This document shows, piece by piece, positions 10,222 through 18,378 of a stretch of DNA of 64,000 nucleotides. The number at the start of each line of letters is the position of its first letter. Within the stretch, counting starts at the first letter, position 1. A model generated the notes under the pieces. That model was not told the DNA's origin and ran no database searches. It saw nothing but the letters and a program-made list of their open reading frames with translations. Where the stretch lies: the NCBI GenBank assembly GCA_963695085.1, contig CAVOFV010000004.1, positions 1-64,000 on the forward strand, read 5' to 3'. The DNA comes from SG8-30 sp963695085. GTDB lineage: Bacteria > Pseudomonadota > Gammaproteobacteria > Steroidobacterales > Steroidobacteraceae. Made by a program: the position numbers and the translations under genes.

Positions 10222-10398
10222 GGCCCGGGGTCGGCGAGCGAATCAAGATCGGCTGAGCGAGCGACCCCGGGCCGACTGCGACCAGCGTTGTCATTGCGGG
10301 CGGGCGCGCGGGATCCGGTCGGGTCCCCACGCTCGCTCGGAAGACGAAGGCAAACTCGCTCGCTCAGGGGACCGCGACCACCTCGCGCGCCCGCCCGC
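10222..10398. repeat. intergenic element built of two large inverted repeats
   Basis: Two palindromes lie side by side. The first has perfect 12-nt arms, GGCCCGGGGTCG (10222-10233) and CGACCCCGGGCC (10262-10273). The second has perfect 15-nt arms, GCGGGCGGGCGCGCG (10296-10310) and CGCGCGCCCGCCCGC (10384-10398). Its 73-nt interior has more imperfect pairing (GGTCGGGTCCCC with GGGGACCGCGACC). GAGCGAGCG-type words recur. The left edge of the second part (GTTGTCATTGCGGGC) resembles dispersed intergenic repeats of the TCATTGCGAGC kind. It lies between the receptor terminator and the true end of ggt. Copy number cannot be judged from one window. Confidence 0.65.
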
Positions 10399-12112
10399 AA
10401 GCGCCGTGATTCCCCGTCCCGTCAAACCCCGTCGTTGCCGGCGCCGCGCGGATCCGACGCCGCGCGCAGCTTCGCCGCTGCGCGCGGTCCCAGGTGACGA
10501 CCTGCAGGTTGCCGTAGGGTTCGGCCGACTCGTGCAGCACGTGGCCCATCCGCCCGAGCGCCGCGCGTTCCTCTTCGCTGAACGCATCGCCCTCGAACAG
10601 GATCTCGTCGGGCAGGTACTGGTGGTGGAAACGCGGCGCGGCGACGATCTCGTCGGCCGGCTTGCCGTCGAGCCGGTCGAGCGTCGCCAGCAGCACCATG
10701 CCGATGATCAGGCTGCCGCCCGGCGAGCCGATCACCATGACGCCGTCCTCGGTCTCGACGAAGGTCGGCGTCGTGGACGACAGCGGCCGCTTGCCTGGCG
10801 CCACCTCGTTGGCGCCGGCGCCGACCAGCCCGTAAGCGTTCGGCACGCCCGGCTTGATCGAAAAATCGTCCATCTGGTTGTTGAGCAGCAGGCCGGTGCC
10901 CGGCACGACCCAGCCCGAGCCGAACCACAGGTTGAGGGTGATGGTGCCCGCCACCCGGTTGCCGTCCGCGTCGATGATCGAAAAATGCGTCGTGGCGGGG
11001 CCGCCGCGCGCAGCCCCGGCCGGTGCAGCGAGCAGCGCCGAGGGCGTGGCGCGGTCGGGCCGCATGGACACGCGCTGCCCGGCCGCATAGTCCGGGTCCG
11101 TCAGGCGCCCGACGGGCACGTCCACGAAGTCGGGATCGCCCAGGTACTCCGCGCGGTCGCGATGGGCGCGGCGCATCGCCTCGACGATCAGGTGCTTGCG
11201 GGTCACGCCGTCCAGCGCAGCGAGGTCGTATCCCGACAGGATGTTGAGGGCATCGACCAGCGCGACGCCGCCCGAGGACGGCGGCGCCGCGGAGACGATG
11301 CGCGCACCGCGGTAATGCCCCACGACCGGCGGCCGTTCGACGATGCGATAGGCGGCCAGGTCGGCCCCGGTCCAGAGGCCGCCCCCCGCGCGCACGCCGG
11401 CCACCAGCCGTGCCGCCAGGGGTCCCGCATAGAAGCCGCGCGCGCCCGCCGCTGCGACGGTCTCCAGGACCGCGGCGAGTTCCGGCTGGCGCAGCCGATG
11501 GCCCACGGCGGGCGCCGCGCCGTCCACGAGGAAGATCCGCGCCGCGTCCGGCGAGCGCCGCATGTCGGCGGCCTTGCCCGCCAGCGCCTCATGCAGGGCC
11601 GGGTAGACGGGGAAGCCCTCGCGCGCAAGCCGGATCGCCGGCGCCAGGCTGTCGGCCAGCGGCAACTTCCCATAGTGCGTGGCCAGGTGCTCGAGCGCGG
11701 CGGGCTCACCCGGGATGCCCGCCGCCAGCGGGCCGTCGGTCGACGCGCCGGGCACCGGCTCGCCGCTGGCGTCGAGGTACATGTCGCGCATCGCGGCCGC
11801 AGGCGCCTGCTCGCGCGCATCGATCATCACCTGGTGTCCGTCGCTGGCGCGATGCAGCAGGTAGAAGCCGCCGCCCGCGAGTCCCGACCCATTCGGCTCG
11901 ACGACCGCCAGCGCCGCCGAGACCGCAACGGCCGCGTCAAAGGCGTTGCCGCCGCGTTCGAGCACTTCGTAGCCGGCACGGCTCGCCAGCGGGTACGCGC
12001 TCGCGATCGCCGCCTTGCCGGGACCGGTGGCAGCCGGCTGCGCAACGGCCAGCGGCGCCGCCAGCGCCAGCGCGGCCGCAGCCAGGATCGACCGGTACGA
12101 CCGCCGGTTCAC
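10364..12112 (-). CDS. ggt: gamma-glutamyltransferase, 3' end frameshifted
   Basis: This is a periplasmic enzyme that cleaves or transfers the gamma-glutamyl group of glutathione. A signal peptide (about 1-25, ending LAVAQ) precedes an Ntn-hydrolase proenzyme. The autoprocessing threonine is the first T of TTHFS (about residue 373), followed by the small-subunit blocks LLLNNQMDDFS and GSPGGSLI. GTG 12112 overlaps the coaD stop (GTGA). The C-terminus is broken: near 10475-10492 one base seems to be missing. The normal ending LRAASDPRGAGNDGV continues in another frame to a stop at 10422. As written, the frame runs about 40 residues into the neighbouring repeat. Confidence 0.88.
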   Translation of the reverse strand: MNRRSYRSILAAAALALAAPLAVAQPAATGPGKAAIASAYPLASRAGYEVLERGGNAFDAAVAVSAALAVVEPNGSGLAGGGFYLLHRASDGHQVMIDAREQAPAAAMRDMYLDASGEPVPGASTDGPLAAGIPGEPAALEHLATHYGKLPLADSLAPAIRLAREGFPVYPALHEALAGKAADMRRSPDAARIFLVDGAAPAVGHRLRQPELAAVLETVAAAGARGFYAGPLAARLVAGVRAGGGLWTGADLAAYRIVERPPVVGHYRGARIVSAAPPSSGGVALVDALNILSGYDLAALDGVTRKHLIVEAMRRAHRDRAEYLGDPDFVDVPVGRLTDPDYAAGQRVSMRPDRATPSALLAAPAGAARGGPATTHFSIIDADGNRVAGTITLNLWFGSGWVVPGTGLLLNNQMDDFSIKPGVPNAYGLVGAGANEVAPGKRPLSSTTPTFVETEDGVMVIGSPGGSLIIGMVLLATLDRLDGKPADEIVAAPRFHHQYLPDEILFEGDAFSEEERAALGRMGHVLHESAEPYGNLQVVTWDRAQRRSCARRRIRAAPATTGFDGTGNHGACGRAREVVAVP

Positions 12113-12630
12113 GAGGCGCTTTGCGTGCCGTTGCCGAGTTCACGGGCCCGGCGCCGCAGTTCGGTCTCGACGCGCGGATGCACGAACTTGGAGACGTCGC
12201 CGCCGAGCAGCGCGATCTCGCGAACCAGCGTCGAGGAGATGAAGGTGAACTGCTCCTGCGGCGTCAGGAACACGTAGTCCACGTCGCGCGACAGGTGCCG
12301 GCTCATGTTCGCGAGCTGGAACTCGAACTCGAAGTCGGAGACGGCGCGCAGGCCGCGGATCACGAAGCCGCAGCGGTGCTGCAATGCGAAATCGACGGTC
12401 AGGCCCGGATAGCCCGTGATCTCGACGTTGTCGAAATCCCTGAGCACTTCGCGCGCCATGTCCACGCGTTCCTGCACCGAGAACAACGGCGCCTTGTTCG
12501 GGTTGGCGGCCACGCCGATGATCACGTGTTCGAAGATCTCGGCCGCGCGCCGCACCAGGTCCTGGTGACCGTTGGTGATCGGGTCGAAGGTGCCCGGGTA
12601 CACGGCCCGCCGATGCGGATTGATGCTCAT
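12109..12630 (-). CDS. coaD: phosphopantetheine adenylyltransferase
   Basis: CoaD joins 4'-phosphopantetheine and ATP to give dephospho-CoA, the penultimate step of CoA synthesis, in the cytoplasm. Hallmarks are the (T/H)xGH nucleotidyltransferase motif TNGH (19-22) in YPGTFDPITNGH and ISSTLVR (131-137). At 173 aa it is slightly longer than the usual 160. ATG 12630 has AGGAGA upstream and overlaps the rsmD stop by 4 nt. The end overlaps the ggt start by 4 nt, so rsmD-coaD-ggt is one operon. The rsmD-coaD pair is common in bacteria. Confidence 0.96.
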   Translation of the reverse strand: MSINPHRRAVYPGTFDPITNGHQDLVRRAAEIFEHVIIGVAANPNKAPLFSVQERVDMAREVLRDFDNVEITGYPGLTVDFALQHRCGFVIRGLRAVSDFEFEFQLANMSRHLSRDVDYVFLTPQEQFTFISSTLVREIALLGGDVSKFVHPRVETELRRRARELGNGTQSAS

Positions 12631-13304
12631 TCGCGTTCTCCTGGCGACCCGCCTGGTTCCTGCCCGCCGCCGTCCGCCGCGGGCCCGGCGACTGCGGCAA
12701 GATGATAGCCGACCTCGCCAGCGCGACTGCTGCGATGCAGCCGCCATCCCCCCGGCAGCGCCGGCTCGCCCGTGGCCGCCGGGCACTCGATGTAGACCAG
12801 CGCACCCGCTGCCAGCCAGCCGGGCCGCGCGAGCGCCGCCAGGGCATCGTCGAGCAGGCCGGCGCCGAACGGCGGGTCGACGAAGGCAATGTCGAAGCCC
12901 CGCGGCGTGCCTCCCAGCCAGCGACGCGCGTCGCGCGCGGCGACCTCCGCCCGCCCCGGCGCCAGTGCTGCGGTAACCACCGAGAGGTGTCGCGCGATGA
13001 CCGGATCCTTCTCAACGAACACGACGTGTGTCGCGCCGCGCGACAGCGCCTCGAGCCCCAGTGCGCCGCTGCCGGCGAACAGGTCGAGGCAGCGTGCGCC
13101 GCCGATCGACGGCGTCAGCCAGTTGAACAGGGTCTCGCGCACGCGGTCGGGCGTCGGACGCAGGCCGCCGGCGGGCGGGAAGCGGACTTTCCGGCCGCGC
13201 CATGTCCCGGCGATGATCCGCACTTCGTTGCGACCTGCGCCGGCCGCGCCGGCACCGGTCTTTTGCAGTGCATTGTTCCCGCCGGGTCGCTTATTTCGAG
13301 GCAT
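12627..13304 (-). CDS. rsmD: 16S rRNA (guanine966-N2)-methyltransferase
   Basis: RsmD is an SAM-dependent methylase modifying G966 of 16S rRNA during 30S assembly. The 225-residue protein has the start block VRIIAGTWRGRKV, the PTPDRVRETLFNWL block, the SAM-binding motif LDLFAGSGALGLEALSRG, and the catalytic DPPF. A Lys/Arg/Gly-rich N-terminal extension of about 27 residues and a Gly/Pro-rich tail exceed the family core. It overlaps coaD by 4 nt. Confidence 0.94.
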   Translation of the reverse strand: MPRNKRPGGNNALQKTGAGAAGAGRNEVRIIAGTWRGRKVRFPPAGGLRPTPDRVRETLFNWLTPSIGGARCLDLFAGSGALGLEALSRGATHVVFVEKDPVIARHLSVVTAALAPGRAEVAARDARRWLGGTPRGFDIAFVDPPFGAGLLDDALAALARPGWLAAGALVYIECPAATGEPALPGGWRLHRSSRAGEVGYHLAAVAGPAADGGGQEPGGSPGERE

Positions 13305-13438
13305 GACGCAATGCGATACTCTAGAATCGTCACTGGGCTTGGCCTAGGGGATCAGCGGGCCAGCGCGCCGCTGCAACGCATTCGAGCGCGATGATACGCG
13401 CCCGTGGCACATCACAAACAATAGCCGGAGCACCCGTC

Positions 13439-15514
13439 ATGAGGATTCGTCACGTCGCCGCGATCGCATTCGCAGGCCTGTTGCTGGGAGGCTGCTTCTC
13501 GGATTCCGCGAGCAGCGGCAGGAGCGGCATCGGACCGACCAACCCCCTGAGCGGCAACGGCGCCCAGCCGACTGCCTCGGGCGTCGGCGTGTTCAAGCCG
13601 AGTTTCGAAATCGTCAACTCGGTCGGCGCGCTCTCCGGCATCGGGCCGTATCCCACGGACCTGTATTTCCTGGGCACGACGGACGGCACCCTGAATATCC
13701 CGAATCCCCTCTCGCTGCCGTGGATCAACGCCGTCAATGCGCTGGACGGCTACTCGACCATCGCGCCGGCCAGCGTGCGCTTCTCGCGGCCGATCAGGGC
13801 CGCGACCATCAGCGGCACCACGGTGCGCATGATCGAGGTCACGGTCGACAACGCGACCAAGGCGACCGTCGGCGTGCGCCGCGTGCTGGTCTACGGCACG
13901 GACTACACGGCGCGTGTCGCAGCGACCGTGGATTCCGGCGGCTCGACCCTGGAGATCGTGCCGCTCAAGCCGCTGACCCCGTCCACCGGGGGCACGAACG
14001 TCGGCTACCTGATCCTCCTGACCAACGGGCTGCAGGACACCGCGAACAACGCGGCGACGCCCGACGCGGATTACCTGGCCGTCAAGAACGCGCAGCCGAC
14101 CTGTGCGGCGATCACCAACACCACGCTGAACGGCGTCTGCCGGCTGACCGGCGCGCACCTGTCCATCGGCAACGCGGTGGGAACACCGTCTGCCACGGTC
14201 GTGCTGTCGTTCTCGTACTCGACCCAGGCTACCAGGGACACCCTGGGGATTGCCGCGCAGCTGGCGCAGCCGACGGCGATCGTTGCGCCGTTTACCGGGC
14301 TCACCATCCAGGCGCTGATCGGCGCGCTGCCACCTATCGCCAACGTGCACGCCGGCACGCTCACGGTGCCGTACTACGGCAGCACGGGCGTGGCGGCCCT
14401 GTCAGGTTCCTGGCGAGGAGCCCCGGCCACGCTGGTGCCCGGCGCGACGCCCACGACCTTCCTGACCCGCTTCAACCCGGTGCCGCTCGTGCAGGCCACC
14501 CTCGACATTCCGCTGCTGGTCACGGTGCCGAACGCGGCGGCCGGCTGGCCGGTCAAGCCGGCGGCCGGCTGGCCGGTGGTGATCTTCCAGCACGGCTTGC
14601 GCAGCGACCGCACGACGGCCGCCGCCATTGCCGCCACGTACGCCGCGCAGGGCTTCGCGGTCGCGGCGATCGACGCGCCGCTGCACGGCATCACCAACAC
14701 CAGCAATCCGCTGTACCAGGGCACGCGCGAGCGGACTTTCAATCTCGACGTGGCCAACAACACGACCAACGCGCTCGTGCCGGACGGCATCATCGACGGC
14801 TCCGGGACCTGGTTCCTGAACATCCAGAGCTTCCTGACCTCGCGTGACAATTTCCGGCAGGGAGCACTCGACGTGGTGCAGCTCGCCAGGTCGCTGCCGA
14901 ACCTGAATCTCGACGGCATTGCCGGCGGCGACATCGACCCGGCACGCATCCACTACGCCGGCATTTCGCTGGGCGGCATCTTCGGCACCGTTGCCAGCGC
15001 GCTGCCGAGCACCATCAGGAGCGCCTACGTGAACGTGCCGGGCGGTGGCCTCGCGCTCATGGCCCCGACCTCGCCGACCTTCTCCGCGTTGTTCAACCCC
15101 GCGCTCGCCGCCTCCAACGCGGCGCTGGTCCCGGGACTGACGCTGTACGACCAGTTCTGGCGCGACCTGCAGACAGTGGCCGACTCCGGCGACCCGGTGA
15201 ACTACATCGTCGCGGCGGCCGCGGCCCGGCCGCTCGTGCTGACGCAGGTCATCGGCGACAACGTCGTCACGAACGCCGCGACCCAGCGCCTGGTCACTGC
15301 GACGCCCTTCACCAAGGCGAGCGCGACGGGCCTGACGCCGGTCGCGGCCGGCAGCCCCGTGTGGGTGAACTTCACCTCCGGCGTGCACAGCTCGCTGCTC
15401 GACCCGACGTCGAGCGCGGCCGCGACGACGGAGATGCAGACCCACGCGGCATCGCTGGCGGCCTCGGGTGGTGCGGCCTTCCAGATCGTCAATTCGGCCA
15501 TCCTGCAGCCGTAA
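13439..15514 (+). CDS. lipoprotein lipase/esterase, VolA/Pla-1-like
   Basis: This is a probable outer-membrane surface lipoprotein with alpha/beta-hydrolase activity on lysophospholipids or other esters. The 691-residue protein has a lipobox with C19 (FAGLLLGGC), then a Ser/Gly-rich linker. The N-terminal domain resembles bacterial virulence-factor lipases (FSRPIRAATISGTTVRMIEV), followed by the hydrolase domain. The nucleophile is S510 in YAGISLGG. Likely acid and base residues are the D in VIGDNVV and the H in SGVHSSLLDP. ATG 13439 has GGAG 8 nt upstream. A tandem repeat encodes PAAGWPV twice near 14540. It is monocistronic with its own terminator, and divergent from rsmD. Confidence 0.8.
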   Translation: MRIRHVAAIAFAGLLLGGCFSDSASSGRSGIGPTNPLSGNGAQPTASGVGVFKPSFEIVNSVGALSGIGPYPTDLYFLGTTDGTLNIPNPLSLPWINAVNALDGYSTIAPASVRFSRPIRAATISGTTVRMIEVTVDNATKATVGVRRVLVYGTDYTARVAATVDSGGSTLEIVPLKPLTPSTGGTNVGYLILLTNGLQDTANNAATPDADYLAVKNAQPTCAAITNTTLNGVCRLTGAHLSIGNAVGTPSATVVLSFSYSTQATRDTLGIAAQLAQPTAIVAPFTGLTIQALIGALPPIANVHAGTLTVPYYGSTGVAALSGSWRGAPATLVPGATPTTFLTRFNPVPLVQATLDIPLLVTVPNAAAGWPVKPAAGWPVVIFQHGLRSDRTTAAAIAATYAAQGFAVAAIDAPLHGITNTSNPLYQGTRERTFNLDVANNTTNALVPDGIIDGSGTWFLNIQSFLTSRDNFRQGALDVVQLARSLPNLNLDGIAGGDIDPARIHYAGISLGGIFGTVASALPSTIRSAYVNVPGGGLALMAPTSPTFSALFNPALAASNAALVPGLTLYDQFWRDLQTVADSGDPVNYIVAAAAARPLVLTQVIGDNVVTNAATQRLVTATPFTKASATGLTPVAAGSPVWVNFTSGVHSSLLDPTSSAAATTEMQTHAASLAASGGAAFQIVNSAILQP

Positions 15515-15540
15515 CCGTCGATCACTTCGCATGATGTATC

Positions 15541-15570
15541 GGGGGCCGCAACTGCGGCCCCCGCTTTTTT
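15541..15570 (+). terminator. rho-independent terminator of the lipase gene
   Basis: A perfect 9-bp stem GGGGGCCGC / GCGGCCCCC with an AACT loop is followed by GC and six T residues. A possible upstream ftsY start at 15569 would fall inside this T-tract, which argues for the later ftsY start. Confidence 0.95.
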
Positions 15571-15652
15571 GCAGGGCGCCGTTTTCACGGGCGGCCGCCA
15601 GCCGCACGCCTCGAGCCGTTACAATCGGCGGACGCACCCTGGACGTGTTCCC

Positions 15653-16615
15653 TTGTTCACGAGCAGCGCCAAGCCCAAGGACGAGTCCGCCGAGCCCGGT
15701 TTCCTGGCCCGGCTGCGAGCGCGCGTCAACCGTGGCGCGTCGTGGCTCGGCGACCTGGTGCCCGGCGGCAGGATCGACGAGGCGCTGCTCGAGGATCTCG
15801 AGACGCGACTGCTGACGGCCGACGTCGGCGTCGAGGCGACGCAGGCGATCCTGGACGGCCTGCGCGGCCGCGTCGCACGCCGCGAACTCGCGGACGTCGA
15901 GGCCCTGCTGGGCGCATTGCGCGAATCGTTGCTGGAGATCCTGCGCCCGGTCGAGCGCCCTTTCGCGGTGGACCGGGCGAAGCGGCCTTATGTGGTGCTG
16001 GTGGTCGGCGTGAACGGCTCCGGCAAGACCACGACCATCGGCAAGCTGACGCGGCGGCTCCAGCAGGACGGGCTGAAGGTCATGCTGGCCGCCGGCGACA
16101 CGTTCCGCGCCGCGGCCGTCGAACAACTCGCCGTGTGGGCGGAGCGCAACCGGGTGCCGCTGATCTCGCAGGCGCCGGGCGCCGATCCGGCGGCGGTCGT
16201 CTTCGATGCCCTGCAGGCGGCGCGCGCGCGCGGCATCGACGTGCTGATCGCCGATACCGCCGGCCGGCTGCATACCCAGGCCCACCTGATGGAGGAACTG
16301 AAGAAGGTCACCCGCGTGCTCAAGCGCCTCGACGAGGACGCGCCGCACGAGGTGCTGCTGGTGCTGGACGCGAGCCTCGGGCAGAACGCGCTGAGACAAG
16401 CCGGGCAGTTCGGCGAGGCGGTCGGCGTCACGGGCATCGCCATCACCAAGCTCGACGGCACGGCCAGGGGCGGCATCGTCATCGCCATCGCGCGCAAGTT
16501 CGCGCTGCCGATCCGCTTCGTCGGGGTCGGCGAGCAGATCGGCGACTTCGGCCCCTTTGCCGCCGAGGCGTTCGTCGACGGCCTGCTGCGGCGGGCAGAC
16601 GGCGGTGCCGCATGA
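15653..16615 (+). CDS. ftsY: signal recognition particle receptor FtsY
   Basis: This GTPase receptor docks SRP-ribosome complexes at the Sec translocon. The NG domain is complete: G1 GVNGSGKTTT (about 118), DTFRAAAVEQL, G3 DTAGR, and G4 TKLDGTARGG. The N-terminal acidic A domain is nearly absent (320 aa against 497 in E. coli), as in many short FtsY proteins. TTG 15653 is my best start: GGA lies just upstream and a TTACAAT -10-like element at about 15620 precedes it. The frame is open from ATG 15569, but that codon lies in the upstream terminator. The stop overlaps the ftsE ATG by 4 nt. Confidence 0.92.
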   Translation: MFTSSAKPKDESAEPGFLARLRARVNRGASWLGDLVPGGRIDEALLEDLETRLLTADVGVEATQAILDGLRGRVARRELADVEALLGALRESLLEILRPVERPFAVDRAKRPYVVLVVGVNGSGKTTTIGKLTRRLQQDGLKVMLAAGDTFRAAAVEQLAVWAERNRVPLISQAPGADPAAVVFDALQAARARGIDVLIADTAGRLHTQAHLMEELKKVTRVLKRLDEDAPHEVLLVLDASLGQNALRQAGQFGEAVGVTGIAITKLDGTARGGIVIAIARKFALPIRFVGVGEQIGDFGPFAAEAFVDGLLRRADGGAA

Positions 16616-17286
16616 TCGCCTTCCACCGTGTCTTCAAGCGCTACCCCAACGGCCGCGAGGCGCTGGCGGAGCTGACCTTCGAACTGGCCACCGGCGAAAT
16701 GGCGTTCATCACCGGCCATTCGGGCGCCGGCAAGAGCACCGTGCTCAGGCTGATCGCGCTGCTCGAGCGCCCGACCCGTGGCCAGGTGCTGGTCGGCGGC
16801 CGCAACACGGCCTCGCTCGGCAGCCGCGCGATCCCGGCTTTCCGGCGCCAGGTCGGCATGGTGTTCCAGGACCACCGGCTGCTGCACGACCGCCCCGTCT
16901 ACGACAATGTCGCGCTGCCGCTGGTGGTGGCCGGCGTGGCGCGCCGCGAGATGGACCGGCGGGTGCGCGCCGCGCTCGACCAGGTCGGCCTGCTGGGCCG
17001 GGAAACGAGCCTGCCGCTGGAGCTGTCGGCCGGCGAGCAGCAGCGCGTCGGCATCGCGCGCGCCGTCGTCAGCAAGCCGCCCGTGCTGATCGCCGACGAG
17101 CCGACCGGCAACCTCGACCCTGATCTCGCCTTCGAGGTCATGAGCCTGTTCCGGCGCTTCAACGACGTCGGCGTGACCGTGCTGGTCGCCACGCACGACA
17201 TCCACGTCATCGAGCGCCTGCGCGTGCGCCGCATCCACATCGAGAACGGCCGGCTGGCCGGGGCCCTGCCCGATGTCGCTGCCTGA
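16612..17286 (+). CDS. ftsE: cell-division ATP-binding protein FtsE
   Basis: FtsE is the ABC ATPase of the FtsEX complex, which links the Z-ring to septal peptidoglycan amidases. Walker A is GHSGAGKST (35-43), the signature is LSAGEQQRV, Walker B is VLIADEPTGNLD, and the H-loop is VATHD. The 224-residue length is normal. The ATG overlaps the ftsY stop (ATGA), and the end overlaps ftsX by 14 nt, so ftsY-ftsE-ftsX are translationally coupled. Confidence 0.96.
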   Translation: MIAFHRVFKRYPNGREALAELTFELATGEMAFITGHSGAGKSTVLRLIALLERPTRGQVLVGGRNTASLGSRAIPAFRRQVGMVFQDHRLLHDRPVYDNVALPLVVAGVARREMDRRVRAALDQVGLLGRETSLPLELSAGEQQRVGIARAVVSKPPVLIADEPTGNLDPDLAFEVMSLFRRFNDVGVTVLVATHDIHVIERLRVRRIHIENGRLAGALPDVAA

Positions 17287-18253
17287 CGCCCTCGCCACTG
17301 CGCAGCCGACCGGGCCGCGCTCGCCGCTGGCGGCGCTGACCAACTGGTTCGAGCGCCATGCGCAGACCTTCGTCGCGTCGCTCGGCCGCCTGGTGCGGCA
17401 GCCGTTCGCGTCCCTGCTGACGACGGCCGTGATCGGGCTCGGCCTGGCGCTGCCCGTGTGCCTGCACCTGGTGGTCGTCAACGCCCGCACCGTCACCGCC
17501 GGCATCGAGAACAGCGTGCAGGTCTCCGTCTACCTGCGCCAGCCCATGAGCGCGGAGGCGGCCGCCAAGGTGCTGAAGAGCATCGCCGCGCGCGGCGACG
17601 TGCTGGAGGCGCGCCTGGTCTCGCCCGCCGAGGGCCTGCGCGAATTCGAGGGCGTCTCGGGTTTCGGCGAGGCGCTCAAGGCGCTGACCGACAACCCGCT
17701 GCCCTACGCGGTCGTCGTGCGTCCGGCGCCACGGTTCGACACGCCCGAGGCGGTCGAAACGCTGACCGCGGAATTGCAGACCCTGCCCGAGGTGGACCTC
17801 GTGCAGGTCGACACCGAGTGGGTGCGGCGCTTCCACGCCATCCTCGACGCGCTGCGGCGCGCCGTGTGGCTGGCGGCGGGCCTGCTGGGCCTCGGCGTGC
17901 TGGCCATCGTCGGCAACACGATCCGCCTCGACATCAACGGCCGGCGCGAGGAAATCGAGGTCACCAAGCTGATCGGCGGCAGCAACGCGTTCGTGCGCCG
18001 GCCGTTCCTGTACGGCGGCGTGTGGTACGGCCTGGGCGGCGGGTTGCTGGCCTGGCTGCTGGTGACCCTGGCGCTGGCCCTGCTGGCGGATCCGGTCGGG
18101 CGCGTGGCCGCACTGTATGGCTCCAGCTTCCGCTTGCAGGGGCTCAGTGCCAGGGAAATCCTGCTGCTGGTGGGCAGCGGAACGGCCCTTGGCTGGATTG
18201 GTTCCTGGGTCACCGCGGCCTATCACCTGCGGCGCATCGAACCTCGCGCCTAA
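17273..18253 (+). CDS. ftsX: cell-division permease-like protein FtsX
   Basis: FtsX is the membrane half of FtsEX and transmits FtsE ATPase cycles to periplasmic amidase activators. The 326-residue protein has helix 1 at about 50-70. A periplasmic loop with VQVSVYLRQPMS follows, then three helices in the C-terminal half (about 195-220, 245-270, 290-315). The cytoplasmic block RREEIEVTKLIGGSNAFVRR between helices 2 and 3 is diagnostic. The N-terminal cytoplasmic tail is about 45 residues. It ends 43 bp before the CIRCE element upstream of rpoH. Confidence 0.95.
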   Translation: MSLPDALATAQPTGPRSPLAALTNWFERHAQTFVASLGRLVRQPFASLLTTAVIGLGLALPVCLHLVVVNARTVTAGIENSVQVSVYLRQPMSAEAAAKVLKSIAARGDVLEARLVSPAEGLREFEGVSGFGEALKALTDNPLPYAVVVRPAPRFDTPEAVETLTAELQTLPEVDLVQVDTEWVRRFHAILDALRRAVWLAAGLLGLGVLAIVGNTIRLDINGRREEIEVTKLIGGSNAFVRRPFLYGGVWYGLGGGLLAWLLVTLALALLADPVGRVAALYGSSFRLQGLSAREILLLVGSGTALGWIGSWVTAAYHLRRIEPRA

Positions 18254-18296
18254 AATACTGATATTATTGATTTTTATCGCGGAACACGGGGTGCAA

Positions 18297-18323
18297 TTAG
18301 CACTCCAATATCGTGAGTGCTAA
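18297..18323. promoter_or_regulatory. perfect CIRCE operator upstream of rpoH
   Basis: TTAGCACTC-N9-GAGTGCTAA matches the CIRCE consensus exactly, including the 9-nt spacer. CIRCE is the binding site of the heat-shock repressor HrcA. It lies 55 bp upstream of the chosen rpoH ATG, after an AT-rich stretch (18251-18278) that could hold the promoter. No clear -35/-10 pair could be fixed. HrcA itself is not encoded in the window. Confidence 0.93.
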
Positions 18324-18378
18324 AGTATTCGCGTGGCCGCCCGGCGGCCCGCCTGAAGACGTGGAGGAATGGCCAGAC

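Noticed and set aside
8030..10330. 766-residue open frame antisense to the TonB receptor
   Set aside because: It is a shadow frame caused by high GC content. The plus strand encodes a complete receptor with signal peptide and barrel, and the antisense product shows no family pattern.
14535..14580. Possible mobile or microsatellite repeat in the lipase gene
   Set aside because: It is only a short in-frame duplication (PAAGWPV twice), not a mobile element.
15569..15652. Longer FtsY N-terminus from ATG 15569
   Set aside because: That ATG overlaps the T-tract of the preceding terminator, and the added residues do not resemble an FtsY acidic domain.
18313..18378. Upstream GTG start for rpoH
   Set aside because: The codon lies inside the CIRCE operator, and the downstream ATG has a strong GGAGGA site at normal spacing.
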